52,330 bases of DNA, from contig CAJJBR010000031.1 in NCBI GenBank assembly GCA_905182475.1, positions 1 through 52,330 on the forward strand, written 5' to 3'. Shown piece by piece: positions 27,968 to 35,915 of this stretch. The number at the start of each line of letters is the position of its first letter. Position 1 is the stretch's first letter. The notes below the pieces were generated by a model. It had not been told where the DNA came from and did not search any database. It saw only the letters and a list, made by a program, of their open reading frames with translations. The DNA comes from Akkermansiaceae bacterium. GTDB taxonomy: Bacteria > Verrucomicrobiota > Verrucomicrobiia > Verrucomicrobiales > Akkermansiaceae. The position numbers and the translations under genes were made by a program.

Positions 27968-29134
27968 TCAGGCGAGGGCGGCGTGCAATTCCCGGAGAGC
28001 TAGGCGTGCGATGGCGGCGTCTTCAGCATTTCCCTGGAGATCAGCGACGAGTTGGCTGGCGACCGATGAAATGAGTGGGTCACCGGATCTCTGGGTGAGG
28101 GCGATCATTTCCTCCTCAGATGGTGCGATGGTGACTCTGTTGTCGAGCTTTAGACGGATGAGGCGGGAATCAAGAGATTCGAGGAGTTTTTCCAATCGGC
28201 CTGCTGAGTTGATGCCGAGTGATCCTTCGAGGGTGAGCCGGAGAAGGGATTCGTCGCCGCTGTTTCCTATGATCTCGTCCAACTTGGTGGAGAAAAGATC
28301 GAGGCTTTCGTCATCGGAGAAACGAAAGTTCATTTCCTTCCAGGTGAAGCGGCCTGTTTGAATCTTTTCGACGAGTGGAGGTGTGCTACGGGCGACGGTA
28401 ACCTGCAGGACATTTCCGGGGTCATTACCTTCACCCTTGGGGAAGCGATCGATCTCTGGGGTACCGGAATACCATGCTTTTGTGTGGATTTGCTTTGTTC
28501 CATGCCAGTCTCCGAGGGCGATGAAATCGAGATGCTCCTCTGGTAGGCTGGAGAGATCGATCCAGTTCATGACCGTTGTTTCCCCGTCATCATCTTCCTG
28601 AGTTGAGCCGAAGCCTTGGATGGTGCCGTGAGCGAGAACGATGCGTGGAAGATCAGCCGGAAGTTCTATTTCCGAAACGGCAGCTCGAATCCAGGATGTG
28701 GGATCGCCAGGTTCGTGACGGCGGAGGAGGGGCGCAGGTAAGATGATCGCATCTGGCAAAATTACAGGTTCTTGGGCGGTGAGGACTCGTAGATTCGGAG
28801 CCAGTTGTTCCTGCTCTCTTTTGAAAAAATCCTGATCCCAAATACTCCCTGGGCCGGCGTGATCGTGATTTCCGGGGATTGCGAGCACTGGGATGCCCAG
28901 TGAGCCGATCGCGGAGCAGGCTGCGGAAACGGTCGTTTTGGTAGCCTGAGAGGAATCGAAAAGATCCCCGGCGACGAGGATGAACGAGGCTTTCGTTTCT
29001 GATGCGATCTTGCCTAGATTGCGGATGCATTGCAGGCGCTCCTGCTGGAGGCGATTGCGTTTTGATTCATCGCGGATGGAGGCGAAGGGCTTACCGAGCT
29101 GCCAGTCTGCAGTATGTAGAAAAGTTACGGGCAT
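27968..29134 (-). CDS. SbcD/YhaO-like metallophosphoesterase
   Basis: A 388-residue calcineurin-type phosphoesterase, likely the nuclease partner of the ATPase encoded downstream. Metal-site motifs run in order: FLHTADWQLG (D and H, residues 5-14), VAGDLFDSS (about 54-62), IPGNHDHAG (about 84-92), VLAHGTIQG and ALGDWHG. The C-terminal ~110 residues form a separate domain likely to bind the partner coil. The Mre11-like nuclease cuts double-strand ends with manganese. First gene of a two-gene operon. Confidence 0.87.
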   Translation of the reverse strand: MPVTFLHTADWQLGKPFASIRDESKRNRLQQERLQCIRNLGKIASETKASFILVAGDLFDSSQATKTTVSAACSAIGSLGIPVLAIPGNHDHAGPGSIWDQDFFKREQEQLAPNLRVLTAQEPVILPDAIILPAPLLRRHEPGDPTSWIRAAVSEIELPADLPRIVLAHGTIQGFGSTQEDDDGETTVMNWIDLSSLPEEHLDFIALGDWHGTKQIHTKAWYSGTPEIDRFPKGEGNDPGNVLQVTVARSTPPLVEKIQTGRFTWKEMNFRFSDDESLDLFSTKLDEIIGNSGDESLLRLTLEGSLGINSAGRLEKLLESLDSRLIRLKLDNRVTIAPSEEEMIALTQRSGDPLISSVASQLVADLQGNAEDAAIARLALRELHAALA

Positions 29135-29372
29135 AAAGATGACGACTGAGTGCTTTGCGATTGGTGCGGGGAAAAGTTTGGATTTTTTTGGTTTGAGGAT
29201 GGCCGCAACAACTCTTTCGATTTCCGGTGGGTTGTCGAGAACCCGTTGGATGAAATGCGGTAACGAAAAGTATAAGACAGGTAATTTGATTAAATGATAC
29301 GTGATTGAATAGTTTTATATTGACTCGATATCTCTGATTCTGTTTCTTCTCGCCCCGCAACCTTCCACTTCG

Positions 29373-29513
29373 ATGAAACACAGCACCGCCTACACAATTC
29401 ACCACTCCTTCCTGTCACGGGTAGGCGTAGGGATAATTTGCGGCAGCGAGCGACTCCAGTTTATGGATGAGCCGAATCAAACCGGAAGCAGGTTGCGACA
29501 CGAGAGTGTCTAG
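29373..29513 (+). other. Possible small ORF or small RNA with its own terminator
   Basis: A 46-codon frame starts at ATG 29373 (MKHSTAYTIHHSFLSRVGVG to LRHESV) and ends at TAG 29511. No Shine-Dalgarno sequence is clear. The DNA also holds small hairpins (GACACGAGAGTGTC, and AATCC/GGATT), and a strong terminator follows at 29540-29572, so something is probably transcribed here on the plus strand. It is not recognisable as tmRNA, SRP RNA or 6S RNA. The AT-rich stretch 29240-29340 would be the promoter region. Confidence 0.35.
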
Positions 29514-29539
29514 AATCCATTAATTCAAAGGATTTGCGC

Positions 29540-29572
29540 AGCCCTGCTTCCTCACCGGAACAGGGCTTTTTT
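29540..29572 (+). terminator. Rho-independent terminator
   Basis: AGCCCTG (29540-29546) with TTCC pairs with GGAA and CAGGGCT (29561-29567), one bulged base, followed by a run of six T. It would end a plus-strand transcript upstream of the HNH gene. Confidence 0.8.
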
Positions 29573-29706
29573 GTTGCCCGAATTTTCAATACTCCAGAAC
29601 CCCGTTTTCTCATATGCCGATGAACCTGCCGGACAAGCTCCTGGCTACTCCCACTCCCGATTGAAGTCCCGCCCCTCCGGCGGGGCATAACTTCAAATTT
29701 CTAATT

Positions 29707-29730
29707 GTTCGAAATGATATATTTTCGAAC
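29707..29730. promoter_or_regulatory. Palindrome upstream of HNH gene, candidate operator
   Basis: GTTCGAAA (29707-29714) and TTTCGAAC (29723-29730) are perfect inverted copies around an AT-only spacer except one G. The site lies 20 bases before the HNH start and could bind a dimeric regulator. No regulator gene is nearby. Confidence 0.45.
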
Positions 29731-29750
29731 CATGGCACCACTATACCTAT

Positions 29751-30332
29751 ATGACTCTTTCCACTCTCCATCAGAAAATCGTCCTTGTCCTGAACCGGCA
29801 CTGGCTACCCATTTCCACTGTCTCACCTGCGGATGCATTCTGCCACATGGTCGCCGGAACTGCGGATGCGATCCGGATTTCGGCCAATTCTATGGCTACC
29901 CTGAAATGGGATGCTTGGCGTAGCCTTCCTGCGGAAGACTCCCGTAGCATCGGCACCAAAAACGGGCGTGTGCTCGTCCCGACGGTCATTGTGCTCAACC
30001 GCTACGACGGTTTGCCAATGTGCAGGCCATCGTTCGGATTTCGGGCACTCTGGGCACGGGACGGCGGTCGCTGCCAATACAGTGGGCGTCGCCTCGCAAT
30101 CCACGAAGCGGACATCGACCACATCATGCCACGCTCGCGGGGTGGTGGAGACTCATGGGAAAACTGCGTAATTTCCGACCGGACAATTAACCGCCGCAAA
30201 GGTGCAAAGACTCCCTCGGAAGCCAAGCTCCGCCTGATCCGAAACCCCACCGTGCCCCGGCCTGTGCCGGTCACGCACACCATCGAAAACACTTACAATA
30301 TCAACGACTGGAAACACTTCATCATGAAATAG
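29751..30332 (+). CDS. HNH endonuclease
   Basis: A 193-residue stand-alone HNH nuclease. The N-terminal half (VLVLNRHWLPISTVSPADAF, then VLNRYDGLP) is typical of a widespread bacterial HNH group. The nuclease core is CQYSGRRL, then DIDHIMPRSRGGGDSWENCV with the catalytic His at about 124 and the WEN step near 136-138, followed by DRTINRRKG. The usual second zinc-binding CxxC is absent. Nucleic-acid cleavage is expected; the target is unknown. It is followed within four bases by a structured non-coding stretch with a tRNA-like element and then a truncated slipin. Confidence 0.85.
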   Translation: MTLSTLHQKIVLVLNRHWLPISTVSPADAFCHMVAGTADAIRISANSMATLKWDAWRSLPAEDSRSIGTKNGRVLVPTVIVLNRYDGLPMCRPSFGFRALWARDGGRCQYSGRRLAIHEADIDHIMPRSRGGGDSWENCVISDRTINRRKGAKTPSEAKLRLIRNPTVPRPVPVTHTIENTYNINDWKHFIMK

Positions 30333-30335
30333 ATC

Positions 30336-30410
30336 TCGGATCCACAAACCGGCAAACGGCCCGAATAGGAAATTCCTCGCCGGGTTCCGTGCAGTCCCCG
30401 GTGGATCCGA
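30336..30410 (+). ncRNA. Structured leader module 5' of the tRNA-like element
   Basis: TCGGATCCAC (30336-30345) pairs perfectly with GTGGATCCGA (30401-30410). Inside, AACCGGC pairs with GCCGGGTT (one bulge) and AGGAA/TTCCT forms an apical hairpin. The nested fold begins four bases after the HNH stop and ends four bases before the tRNA-like element. Confidence 0.5.
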
Positions 30411-30414
30411 AAAA

Positions 30415-30486
30415 CAATGGATAGCTCATTGGTAGAGCCCTTGCCTGAAAAGCAAGTTGTAGCGGGTTCAAATCCCGCTCCACACA
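30415..30486 (+). ncRNA. tRNA-like element, anticodon-position GAA (Phe-like), defective acceptor
   Basis: D arm GCTC/GAGC with loop ATTGGTA, anticodon stem CTTGC/GCAAG with loop CTGAAAA (GAA at 34-36), variable TTGTA, T arm GCGGG/CCCGC with loop TTCAAAT: all are canonical. The acceptor is not: CAATGGA against TCCACAC pairs in only four inner positions, and no CCA follows. It is therefore unlikely to be a working tRNA-Phe. It may be a tRNA-mimicking RNA or a decayed tRNA gene. Confidence 0.6.
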
Positions 30487-30488
30487 CG

Positions 30489-30623
30489 AACCCCTCCCGC
30501 CCCTGTCATTCGATTGACGAAGGGACGAAAGGCTATGCGGTGCTTGCCGCTGATGTTTCCCACCTTCGGGTCGGACTCATGATGCAACGCACCCCGCCCG
30601 GAAACCCGGGGCGGGAGGAGGTT
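30489..30623 (+). ncRNA. Long stem-loop between tRNA-like element and slipin
   Basis: AACCCCTCCCGCCCC (30489-30503) pairs with GGGGCGGGAGGAGGTT (30608-30623) with one bulge, closing a ~105-base interior. The 3' arm can alternatively form a local GC-rich hairpin (CCCGCCC with GGGCGGG). The slipin start is 42 bases downstream, so it may be slipin leader RNA. Confidence 0.45.
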
Positions 30624-30665
30624 CAAATTTTCCGTGAAACCCCGAACAACAAACAAAACAACAAA

Positions 30666-31055
30666 ATGAAATACATCACCACAGTAACAATCCGCGAGAA
30701 CCAGGTAGCCTTGCTATTCCGCGATGGGGTCTTCGCCCGTCAGCTCGAGCCTGGAAAACAACGTTTCTTCGGAGCAGGATACGAAGTGAAAATCTTCGAT
30801 GCCCGTTGGAAGGAAATGCAGCTCCAGGGACAGGAGTTCCTCACCGCTGATAAAGCGCAGCTTCGTGCCTCGGCTCTCGTGAAATACCGGGTCACCGATG
30901 CGCGGCTCTTCGAGGGCGTTTCCGACAACCCTTTGCTCGTCATCTACACCGCCGCACAGCTTGCGCTGCGGGATGCGATCGGCGTGCTCGGGATCCAGCC
31001 GAGCGTTTTTTCGTATGATTGCATCAATCCTTCATCCGCTGTGAGAAGCGCTTGA
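30666..31055 (+). pseudogene. Truncated slipin (SPFH/band-7) gene
   Basis: 129 codons starting MKYITTVTIRENQVALLFRD. The sequence follows the N-terminal part of slipin/SPFH proteins: LEPGKQRFFGAGYEVKIFDA, EFLTADKAQLRASALVKYRV, AAQLALRDAIGVL. Full slipins are about 250-330 residues; here homology ends near codon 117, and the last codons run into the 3' end of the convergent sulfatase gene (32-base overlap). A deletion removed the remaining slipin and whatever followed. No N-terminal membrane helix is seen, as in the soluble slipins linked to RNA-repair loci. Confidence 0.7.
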
Positions 31056-32841
31056 TGTAGTCTTGGTTGCCAGCCTTCATGGCCTTGTCTTTTGCCCAAT
31101 CCTTGGGTAGATGGCCGAGGAGATCGAGGCGACGGAGGGTGTTGAGGAGATGGAGCAGGGATGAGGAATTCGTTTCAGATGCGACATTTGCGATGAGTGC
31201 TTTCGTAGCGATATCCTTCTTGCCCCATTGGTAAAGAGCCTCTGCTGCGGTGGTGCGGATGACCGGGCTGGAGTCCTTGAGAAGGAGCGCGACATCACCG
31301 GCTTCGTAAGCTGCCTTTTTACCAAGAGCCAGCATGCCGGTTACTGCCCAATAGCGTTTCACAGGATTTGCAGACGTGAGGGCTTTCTTCAAAGTGGGTA
31401 GGTTCGCTTTATCCATTGATGTGGCTTCGAAAGCGAGGTCGATGACTTCGTTGAATTCGAATTCACTGCTTTGGACGGAATCCGCGATTGTCGAATTGCC
31501 GGCGAGCTTGTCGAACATCGGTTCGGGGACGAGACCGGTGTCCCTGATCTTTTTCATGGTTTGCTTGAGGCGGGCACGGAGGGTTATGAGTTTCTTCGCG
31601 TGGGCGGGATCTGCGGCGAGGTTATTGATTTCCCATGGGTCGGCGGCGAGGTCGTAGAGTTGTTCGGAAATCACTGGCGGCTCCCATTGGGCTTTGTGAA
31701 CCCCGGTCAGCTTACCTGCCTCCCATGCCTTCTTGTATGCGACCCAACCGGGTTGGCCGAATTGGTAGAAGGAGTAGGGAGCGAGCGGAAGATGCGTGTT
31801 GAAGTTGCGGATGTATTTCCATTTTCCGTCGGTCAGGCCGCGGCGCATTCCGTAGAGTTCGTCGAAGCGGTCGGCGAAAAGAAACTCCATTTCATCTGCG
31901 GCTGGTTCCTTGCGTTTGGCTCCGAGAAGCGCGCGGCCCTGCATCTGTTCCGGGGCGTCGATTCCGGCGATGGAAAGAAAGGTCGGCGACATGTCGATGA
32001 AGGCGACTGGTTCGTCAACGCGGTCGCCCGGCTTGAACGGTGAGAGGGCTTTGAGCTTTTCGGGGACGCGGATGATAAAAGGAATTTTGACGCCTGTTTC
32101 TTCGAGATAGCGTTTGCCGCGTGGGAGCACGCCGCCGTGGTCCGAGGTGTAGAAGATGATGGTGTTATCCGCGAGGCCGGCCTTTTCAAGGTCGTCGAGA
32201 ATCTTGCCAACCTGTGCGTCCATCTGAGTGATGCGGTCATGGTAGCGGGCGTAGTCCTTGCGAATTTCTGGGAGGTCTGGAAGGTAAGGTGGAAGGTCGA
32301 TTTCTTGCGCCTTGAGTCGCTTCGGCTCGGCGGCTCCCTTTTTGAATAGCGAGCTTTCGTGGCAAACCCCGAGGTTGAAGATGGCGAAGAACGGTTTGTC
32401 TTTCGGCCGGTTCTTGTAGTGCGCCTTGCCAGAGGATTCGTCCCAGTAGGAACCGTCCTTACCTTCGAAATTGTAATCCGTTTTCGAGGCGTTGGTGCAG
32501 TAGTAACCGGCGGCGCGGAGATACTCGACGTTAGGACGATATATGTTAGGGATCCTGCGGCGGGACCGCATGTGCTGGGTGCCCATCGTCGGCGAGTAGA
32601 CGCCGGTCAGGATAGTCGCGCGCGCCACGGCGCAGACAGGGGCGTTCGAGTATGCGTGTTCGAAAAGAGCACCTTCCTTGGCGAGTGCGTCGATGCGAGG
32701 GGTCTTCGCCTGGTCGTTGCCATAGCAGCGGATCCAGTGGGAGGAATTATCCTCGCTGACGATCCAGATGATGTTGGGTTTTTCTTCGGCGGCGAAGAGT
32801 GGGGCGGCGAGTAGGCAGAATGCCAACAGGAGTTTTTTCAT
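31024..32841 (-). CDS. Sulfatase family hydrolase with C-terminal HEAT-like repeats
   Basis: A 605-residue exported enzyme (signal peptide MKKLLLAFCLLAAPLFA). The N-terminal ~430 residues are a type I sulfatase: PNIIWIVSEDNSSHW (calcium ligands), VCAVARATILTGVY at the formylglycine site, HDRITQMDAQVGKIL and FYTSDHGGVLPRGKRY. The nucleophile motif is CAVAR, whereas the consensus is CxPxR, so maturation or activity may differ. The last ~110 residues are helical HEAT-like repeats (KRYWAVTGMLALGKKAAYEA, IRTTAAEALYQWGKK). It should release sulfate from a polysaccharide or other ester outside the cytoplasm; the substrate is unknown. Confidence 0.85.
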   Translation of the reverse strand: MKKLLLAFCLLAAPLFAAEEKPNIIWIVSEDNSSHWIRCYGNDQAKTPRIDALAKEGALFEHAYSNAPVCAVARATILTGVYSPTMGTQHMRSRRRIPNIYRPNVEYLRAAGYYCTNASKTDYNFEGKDGSYWDESSGKAHYKNRPKDKPFFAIFNLGVCHESSLFKKGAAEPKRLKAQEIDLPPYLPDLPEIRKDYARYHDRITQMDAQVGKILDDLEKAGLADNTIIFYTSDHGGVLPRGKRYLEETGVKIPFIIRVPEKLKALSPFKPGDRVDEPVAFIDMSPTFLSIAGIDAPEQMQGRALLGAKRKEPAADEMEFLFADRFDELYGMRRGLTDGKWKYIRNFNTHLPLAPYSFYQFGQPGWVAYKKAWEAGKLTGVHKAQWEPPVISEQLYDLAADPWEINNLAADPAHAKKLITLRARLKQTMKKIRDTGLVPEPMFDKLAGNSTIADSVQSSEFEFNEVIDLAFEATSMDKANLPTLKKALTSANPVKRYWAVTGMLALGKKAAYEAGDVALLLKDSSPVIRTTAAEALYQWGKKDIATKALIANVASETNSSSLLHLLNTLRRLDLLGHLPKDWAKDKAMKAGNQDYIKRFSQRMKD

Positions 32842-33016
32842 AAGAGCATTCGGTTTTTACCACGGAATGTGGGAAGTATAAAGGATACGGTCGAGGAAGA
32901 AGGCTCTTGCCGGGTAGCTGGGATTGTGGTGAGGAGACTTCCTTGGGCAGGTTTTTAGATCGGAAAGGTGCGTATCCAAGTTGACTTGGTTCGGAGGCAC
33001 CGGAGACTCAGGCTGG

Positions 33017-34178
33017 ATGCCAGATTTTGTAATTAAGGATGATGAAAAGAGTGTTGGACCACCACCTCTTCCAGAAAACTATGGAAAACCGCTCGTGCCG
33101 CTATCAGCGGCGGAGCGGATTGTTTCACTGGATGTTCTTAGAGGATTTGCACTGCTGGGTATCCTGATTGCAAACATGGTGAATTTCAGCCAGCCACTGG
33201 AGGTTTTCGGTTTCCGGAATGGTTTCTGGTTCGGACCGGTGGACAAGCTGGCGGACTGGATCTCGATACTGTTGGTCGAGGGGAAATTCTATCCGCTGTT
33301 TTCGTTTCTTTTCGGACTTGGCTTTTCGATGCAGATGGATCGTGCCGACTCGCGGGAGCTGAATTTCATCCCGACTTACCGACGGCGGCTTTTCGTGCTG
33401 ATGGGTTTCGGGGCCGCGCACGGGATTTTTCTTTGGGAGGGGGACGTGTTGCTGGCGTATGCGCTCTGTGGCTTCTTGTTGGTGCTATTCCGAAACAGGA
33501 AGCCGGTGACCATTGCGATATGGGCAGTGGCGACCATCCTGTTGCCAGCGTTGCTTATTCTCGCTGGAGGGTTGGTATTCCATATGCTCTCGGGAAACGC
33601 GGAGTTCGCGCAAGTGATGAAGGAGGTTTACGCCGAGGACGCGGAAGTTGGATCCGAGCTGATCCAGGCATTCGTCACCGGCGGGTATGGCGACGCGGTT
33701 TCCTACCGGTTTGGCGAAATTATTCTGACGAATGTATGCACCCTGATATTCGCTCCGGCATTTCTCGGGCTCTTTCTCATCGGGCTCCTCCTGATCGGGA
33801 TGGGGATTATCTCGATTTTCGGTCCCGTGCTGACATTCGCTTATGTCGCAGGCATTGTAATGCTAATCCACAAGAGGCCTTCGCTCACGATTCTTCCGCC
33901 AATAGCCTCGGTCGGTCGGTCGGATGGCGCTAACCAACTACTTGGTGCAATCTGCAATCGCCACTACGATTTTCTATGGCTACGGGTTCGGCCTGGGTGG
34001 AAACGTGGGGAGGCTTGGGACGATAGGAATCGCTTTGTTCATTTTCGCAGGACAGATCGTCTTCAGCGTGTTCTGGCTGAAGTTCTTCCGTTATGGGCCG
34101 ATGGAATGGCTCTGGCGGAGCCTGACATATGGAAAACGGCAGCCGATGATTCGGGAAAAAATCTTGGAGCCAAATTGA
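33017..34178 (+). pseudogene. DUF418 family membrane protein, frameshifted at a (TCGG)4 tract
   Basis: The gene encodes a DUF418 polytopic protein: IVSLDVLRGFALLGILIANM, then GKFYPLFSFLFGLGF and repeated hydrophobic segments. At 33908-33923 the DNA reads TCGG four times. With three copies the frame would give ASVGRMALTNYL, the family's conserved C-terminal start, and continue to EWLWRSLTYGKRQPM. With four copies the 5' frame leaves the family and instead reads on to a TGA at 34187-34189. The ATG at 33924 could restart the C-terminal piece. Start ATG 33017 is preferred over a TTG 36 bases upstream. Confidence 0.8.
33908..33923 (+). repeat. Tetranucleotide tract (TCGG)4
   Basis: Four perfect units of TCGG lie inside the DUF418 gene. 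Removing one unit restores the full reading frame, so this is a slippage site with coding consequence. Confidence 0.9.
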
Positions 34179-34194
34179 TCCCACCTTGATAATA

Positions 34195-35763
34195 CTAACC
34201 TTCGGCTTCTATTGCCTTTACGTCGATCCTTGGAAAGACCGGCGAAGGTTTCTCGATCTCGTGTCCTTCGGGGATGAGTCCCCACTTAAGGTCGTCGAGT
34301 TTTAGATCGGTGAGGCTTGGGAGTTTTACCTGATCTGCCAGTTTCGCGGCAGCCTCTGGTAGGATGGGGGAAAGGAGGACGGAGCAGTGGGCGACGGATT
34401 CTGCAAGGTGGTAAAGGACGGTTGCAAGTCGCTCTTTGTTCTCGAGGTTTTTGTTCAGCTCCCACGGTTTCATGCGATCTGTGTATTGATTGCAGTGAAC
34501 GATGTGGCGATTGAGGGCTTCTAGACCCATGGAAACCTCGTGGTTGTCCATGGCTTTCCGGTAGGCGGCGGTGCTGTCGATGAGGGACTGCTGGAGGGCG
34601 GTGTCATCTGGTGTGAGCGGGCCGCCAGGGGAGATAATACCGTTGGTGAAACGCACGCTCATGTTGAGGGCGCGGTTGCAGAGGTTGCCGAGTTCGTTGG
34701 CAAGCTCGGTATTGTAGAGCATGACGAGGCGCTCGATATTGACGTTCGCGTCCTTTCCGGTGTGAATGTCGCGGACGAGATAATAGCGGAGGGCATCGAC
34801 TCCGAAGGTGTCGGCTAGCTCGGATGGATCAAGGGTGTTGCCGAGGGATTTTGACATTTTTTCGCCGGAGCTGTTCCAGAAGCCATGGACTAGGAGCTGG
34901 GGCATTTTCTCATCCGCGAAGCCGAGGGCGTGGAGCATGGCAAGCCAGTAGATGCCGTGGGCGGGGACGAGTATGTCTTTTCCAATGATGTGGATGGGAC
35001 GGTCTGTCCAGATGGCATCGAATTCCGGGAGGGTGTCGTCCGGGGTGAATCCGATGAAGGAGATGTAGTTGATCAGAGCATCGAACCAGACATAGGTGAC
35101 GAAATCCTTATCGAATGGAAGCTCGATTCCCCAGGTGAGGCGTTCCTTGGGGCGTGAGATGCAGAGGTCGGCTTCGGTGTTTTTTTCGAGAGCGTTGATG
35201 AGTTCAGACTTCCGGAAAGCGGGGAGGATGGTGTCGTCGGACTTTTCGAGGAAATCGCGTAGCCATGGGGTGTAGTCGGAGAGTTTGAAGTAATAGTTCT
35301 CCTCCTCGATCTCGGTGACCTCTCCCCACTCGGCTCCGAATTCGCCGGCATCGTTCTTGTCCTTTTCCGTCAGAAACTGTTCCTGGCGGACGGAGTAGAA
35401 GCCTTTGTAGTTTTTTTTGTAGATCTGATCCTTTGCGTATAAATCGGCGAGTATGGATTGGACACAAGTAATGTGGCGGGTGTCTGTGGTCTCCGCCCAG
35501 CCATCATATTCCACTCCGATTTTTTTCCAGAGGGCAGACCAACGCGCGGTGACGGTTTTCACATACTCCGCAGGGGAGACACCTTCCTTCTCGGCGGTCT
35601 GCTGGACTTTCTGGCCGTACTGATCGGCGCCCGTGAGGAAATAGACTTCTTCTCCGGAAAGGCGGCGGTAGCGGGTGATGACGTCAGCGAGGACTTTTTC
35701 GTAGGCGTGGCCGATGTGTGGAGAGCCGTTTGTGTAGTCGATGGCGGTGGTTAGGAAAAACAT
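34195..35763 (-). CDS. metG: Methionyl-tRNA synthetase
   Basis: A 522-residue class I synthetase charging tRNA-Met. HIGH is literal at residues 16-19 (NGSPHIGHAYEK) and KMSKS lies near residue 300 (SSGEKMSKSLGN). The insertion (YSVRQEQFLTEKD) lacks the zinc-binding cysteines, as in the short MetG2-type enzymes, and there is no C-terminal tRNA-binding dimer domain. The anticodon-binding helical domain spans roughly 345-500. It follows the TPR gene in line. A leader repeat of the AAACTTTAAA family begins directly upstream of the ATG, leaving no obvious Shine-Dalgarno sequence. Confidence 0.95.
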   Translation of the reverse strand: MFFLTTAIDYTNGSPHIGHAYEKVLADVITRYRRLSGEEVYFLTGADQYGQKVQQTAEKEGVSPAEYVKTVTARWSALWKKIGVEYDGWAETTDTRHITCVQSILADLYAKDQIYKKNYKGFYSVRQEQFLTEKDKNDAGEFGAEWGEVTEIEEENYYFKLSDYTPWLRDFLEKSDDTILPAFRKSELINALEKNTEADLCISRPKERLTWGIELPFDKDFVTYVWFDALINYISFIGFTPDDTLPEFDAIWTDRPIHIIGKDILVPAHGIYWLAMLHALGFADEKMPQLLVHGFWNSSGEKMSKSLGNTLDPSELADTFGVDALRYYLVRDIHTGKDANVNIERLVMLYNTELANELGNLCNRALNMSVRFTNGIISPGGPLTPDDTALQQSLIDSTAAYRKAMDNHEVSMGLEALNRHIVHCNQYTDRMKPWELNKNLENKERLATVLYHLAESVAHCSVLLSPILPEAAAKLADQVKLPSLTDLKLDDLKWGLIPEGHEIEKPSPVFPRIDVKAIEAEG

Positions 35764-35791
35764 GAAACTTTAAACTTTAAATTCTAAACTC
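35764..35791 (-). repeat. AAACTTTAAA-family leader repeat upstream of metG
   Basis: GAAACTTTAAACTTTAAATT then CTAAACT directly adjoins the metG ATG on its 5' side. In gene orientation it reads AGTTTAGAATTTAAAGTTTA before the start. Confidence 0.8.
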
Positions 35792-35806
35792 GAAGGGAGG
35801 ATTCAG

Positions 35807-35915
35807 CCGCGAATGCACCCAGAGGGCATAGCAGACGCTAATTTGCGCGAATGGGAGAGGAAATGGAAAAAGGAAATCAATGGATGGATCCGCGTCCATT
35901 GGTGTTCATTCGCGG
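35807..35915. repeat. Inverted repeat of the CCGCGAATG word family
   Basis: CCGCGAATG (35807-35815) is mirrored by CATTCGCGG (35907-35915), with further matching words inside (GCGCGAATGG; CCGCGTCCATTGG). The right arm overlaps the 3' end of the TPR gene and contains its TGA stop (35906-35908). Confidence 0.75.

Noticed and set aside
25262..29134. Anti-phage defence system based on the SbcCD-like pair
   Set aside because: The two-gene order and motifs fit ordinary DNA-repair SbcCD/YhaNO proteins, and no other defence gene is next to them.
29420..29530. tmRNA or SRP RNA candidate
   Set aside because: The CCGGAAGCAGG string recalls the SRP RNA loop but lacks the full GGAAGGAAGCAG motif, and no tRNA-like ends or ALAA-type tag is found for tmRNA.
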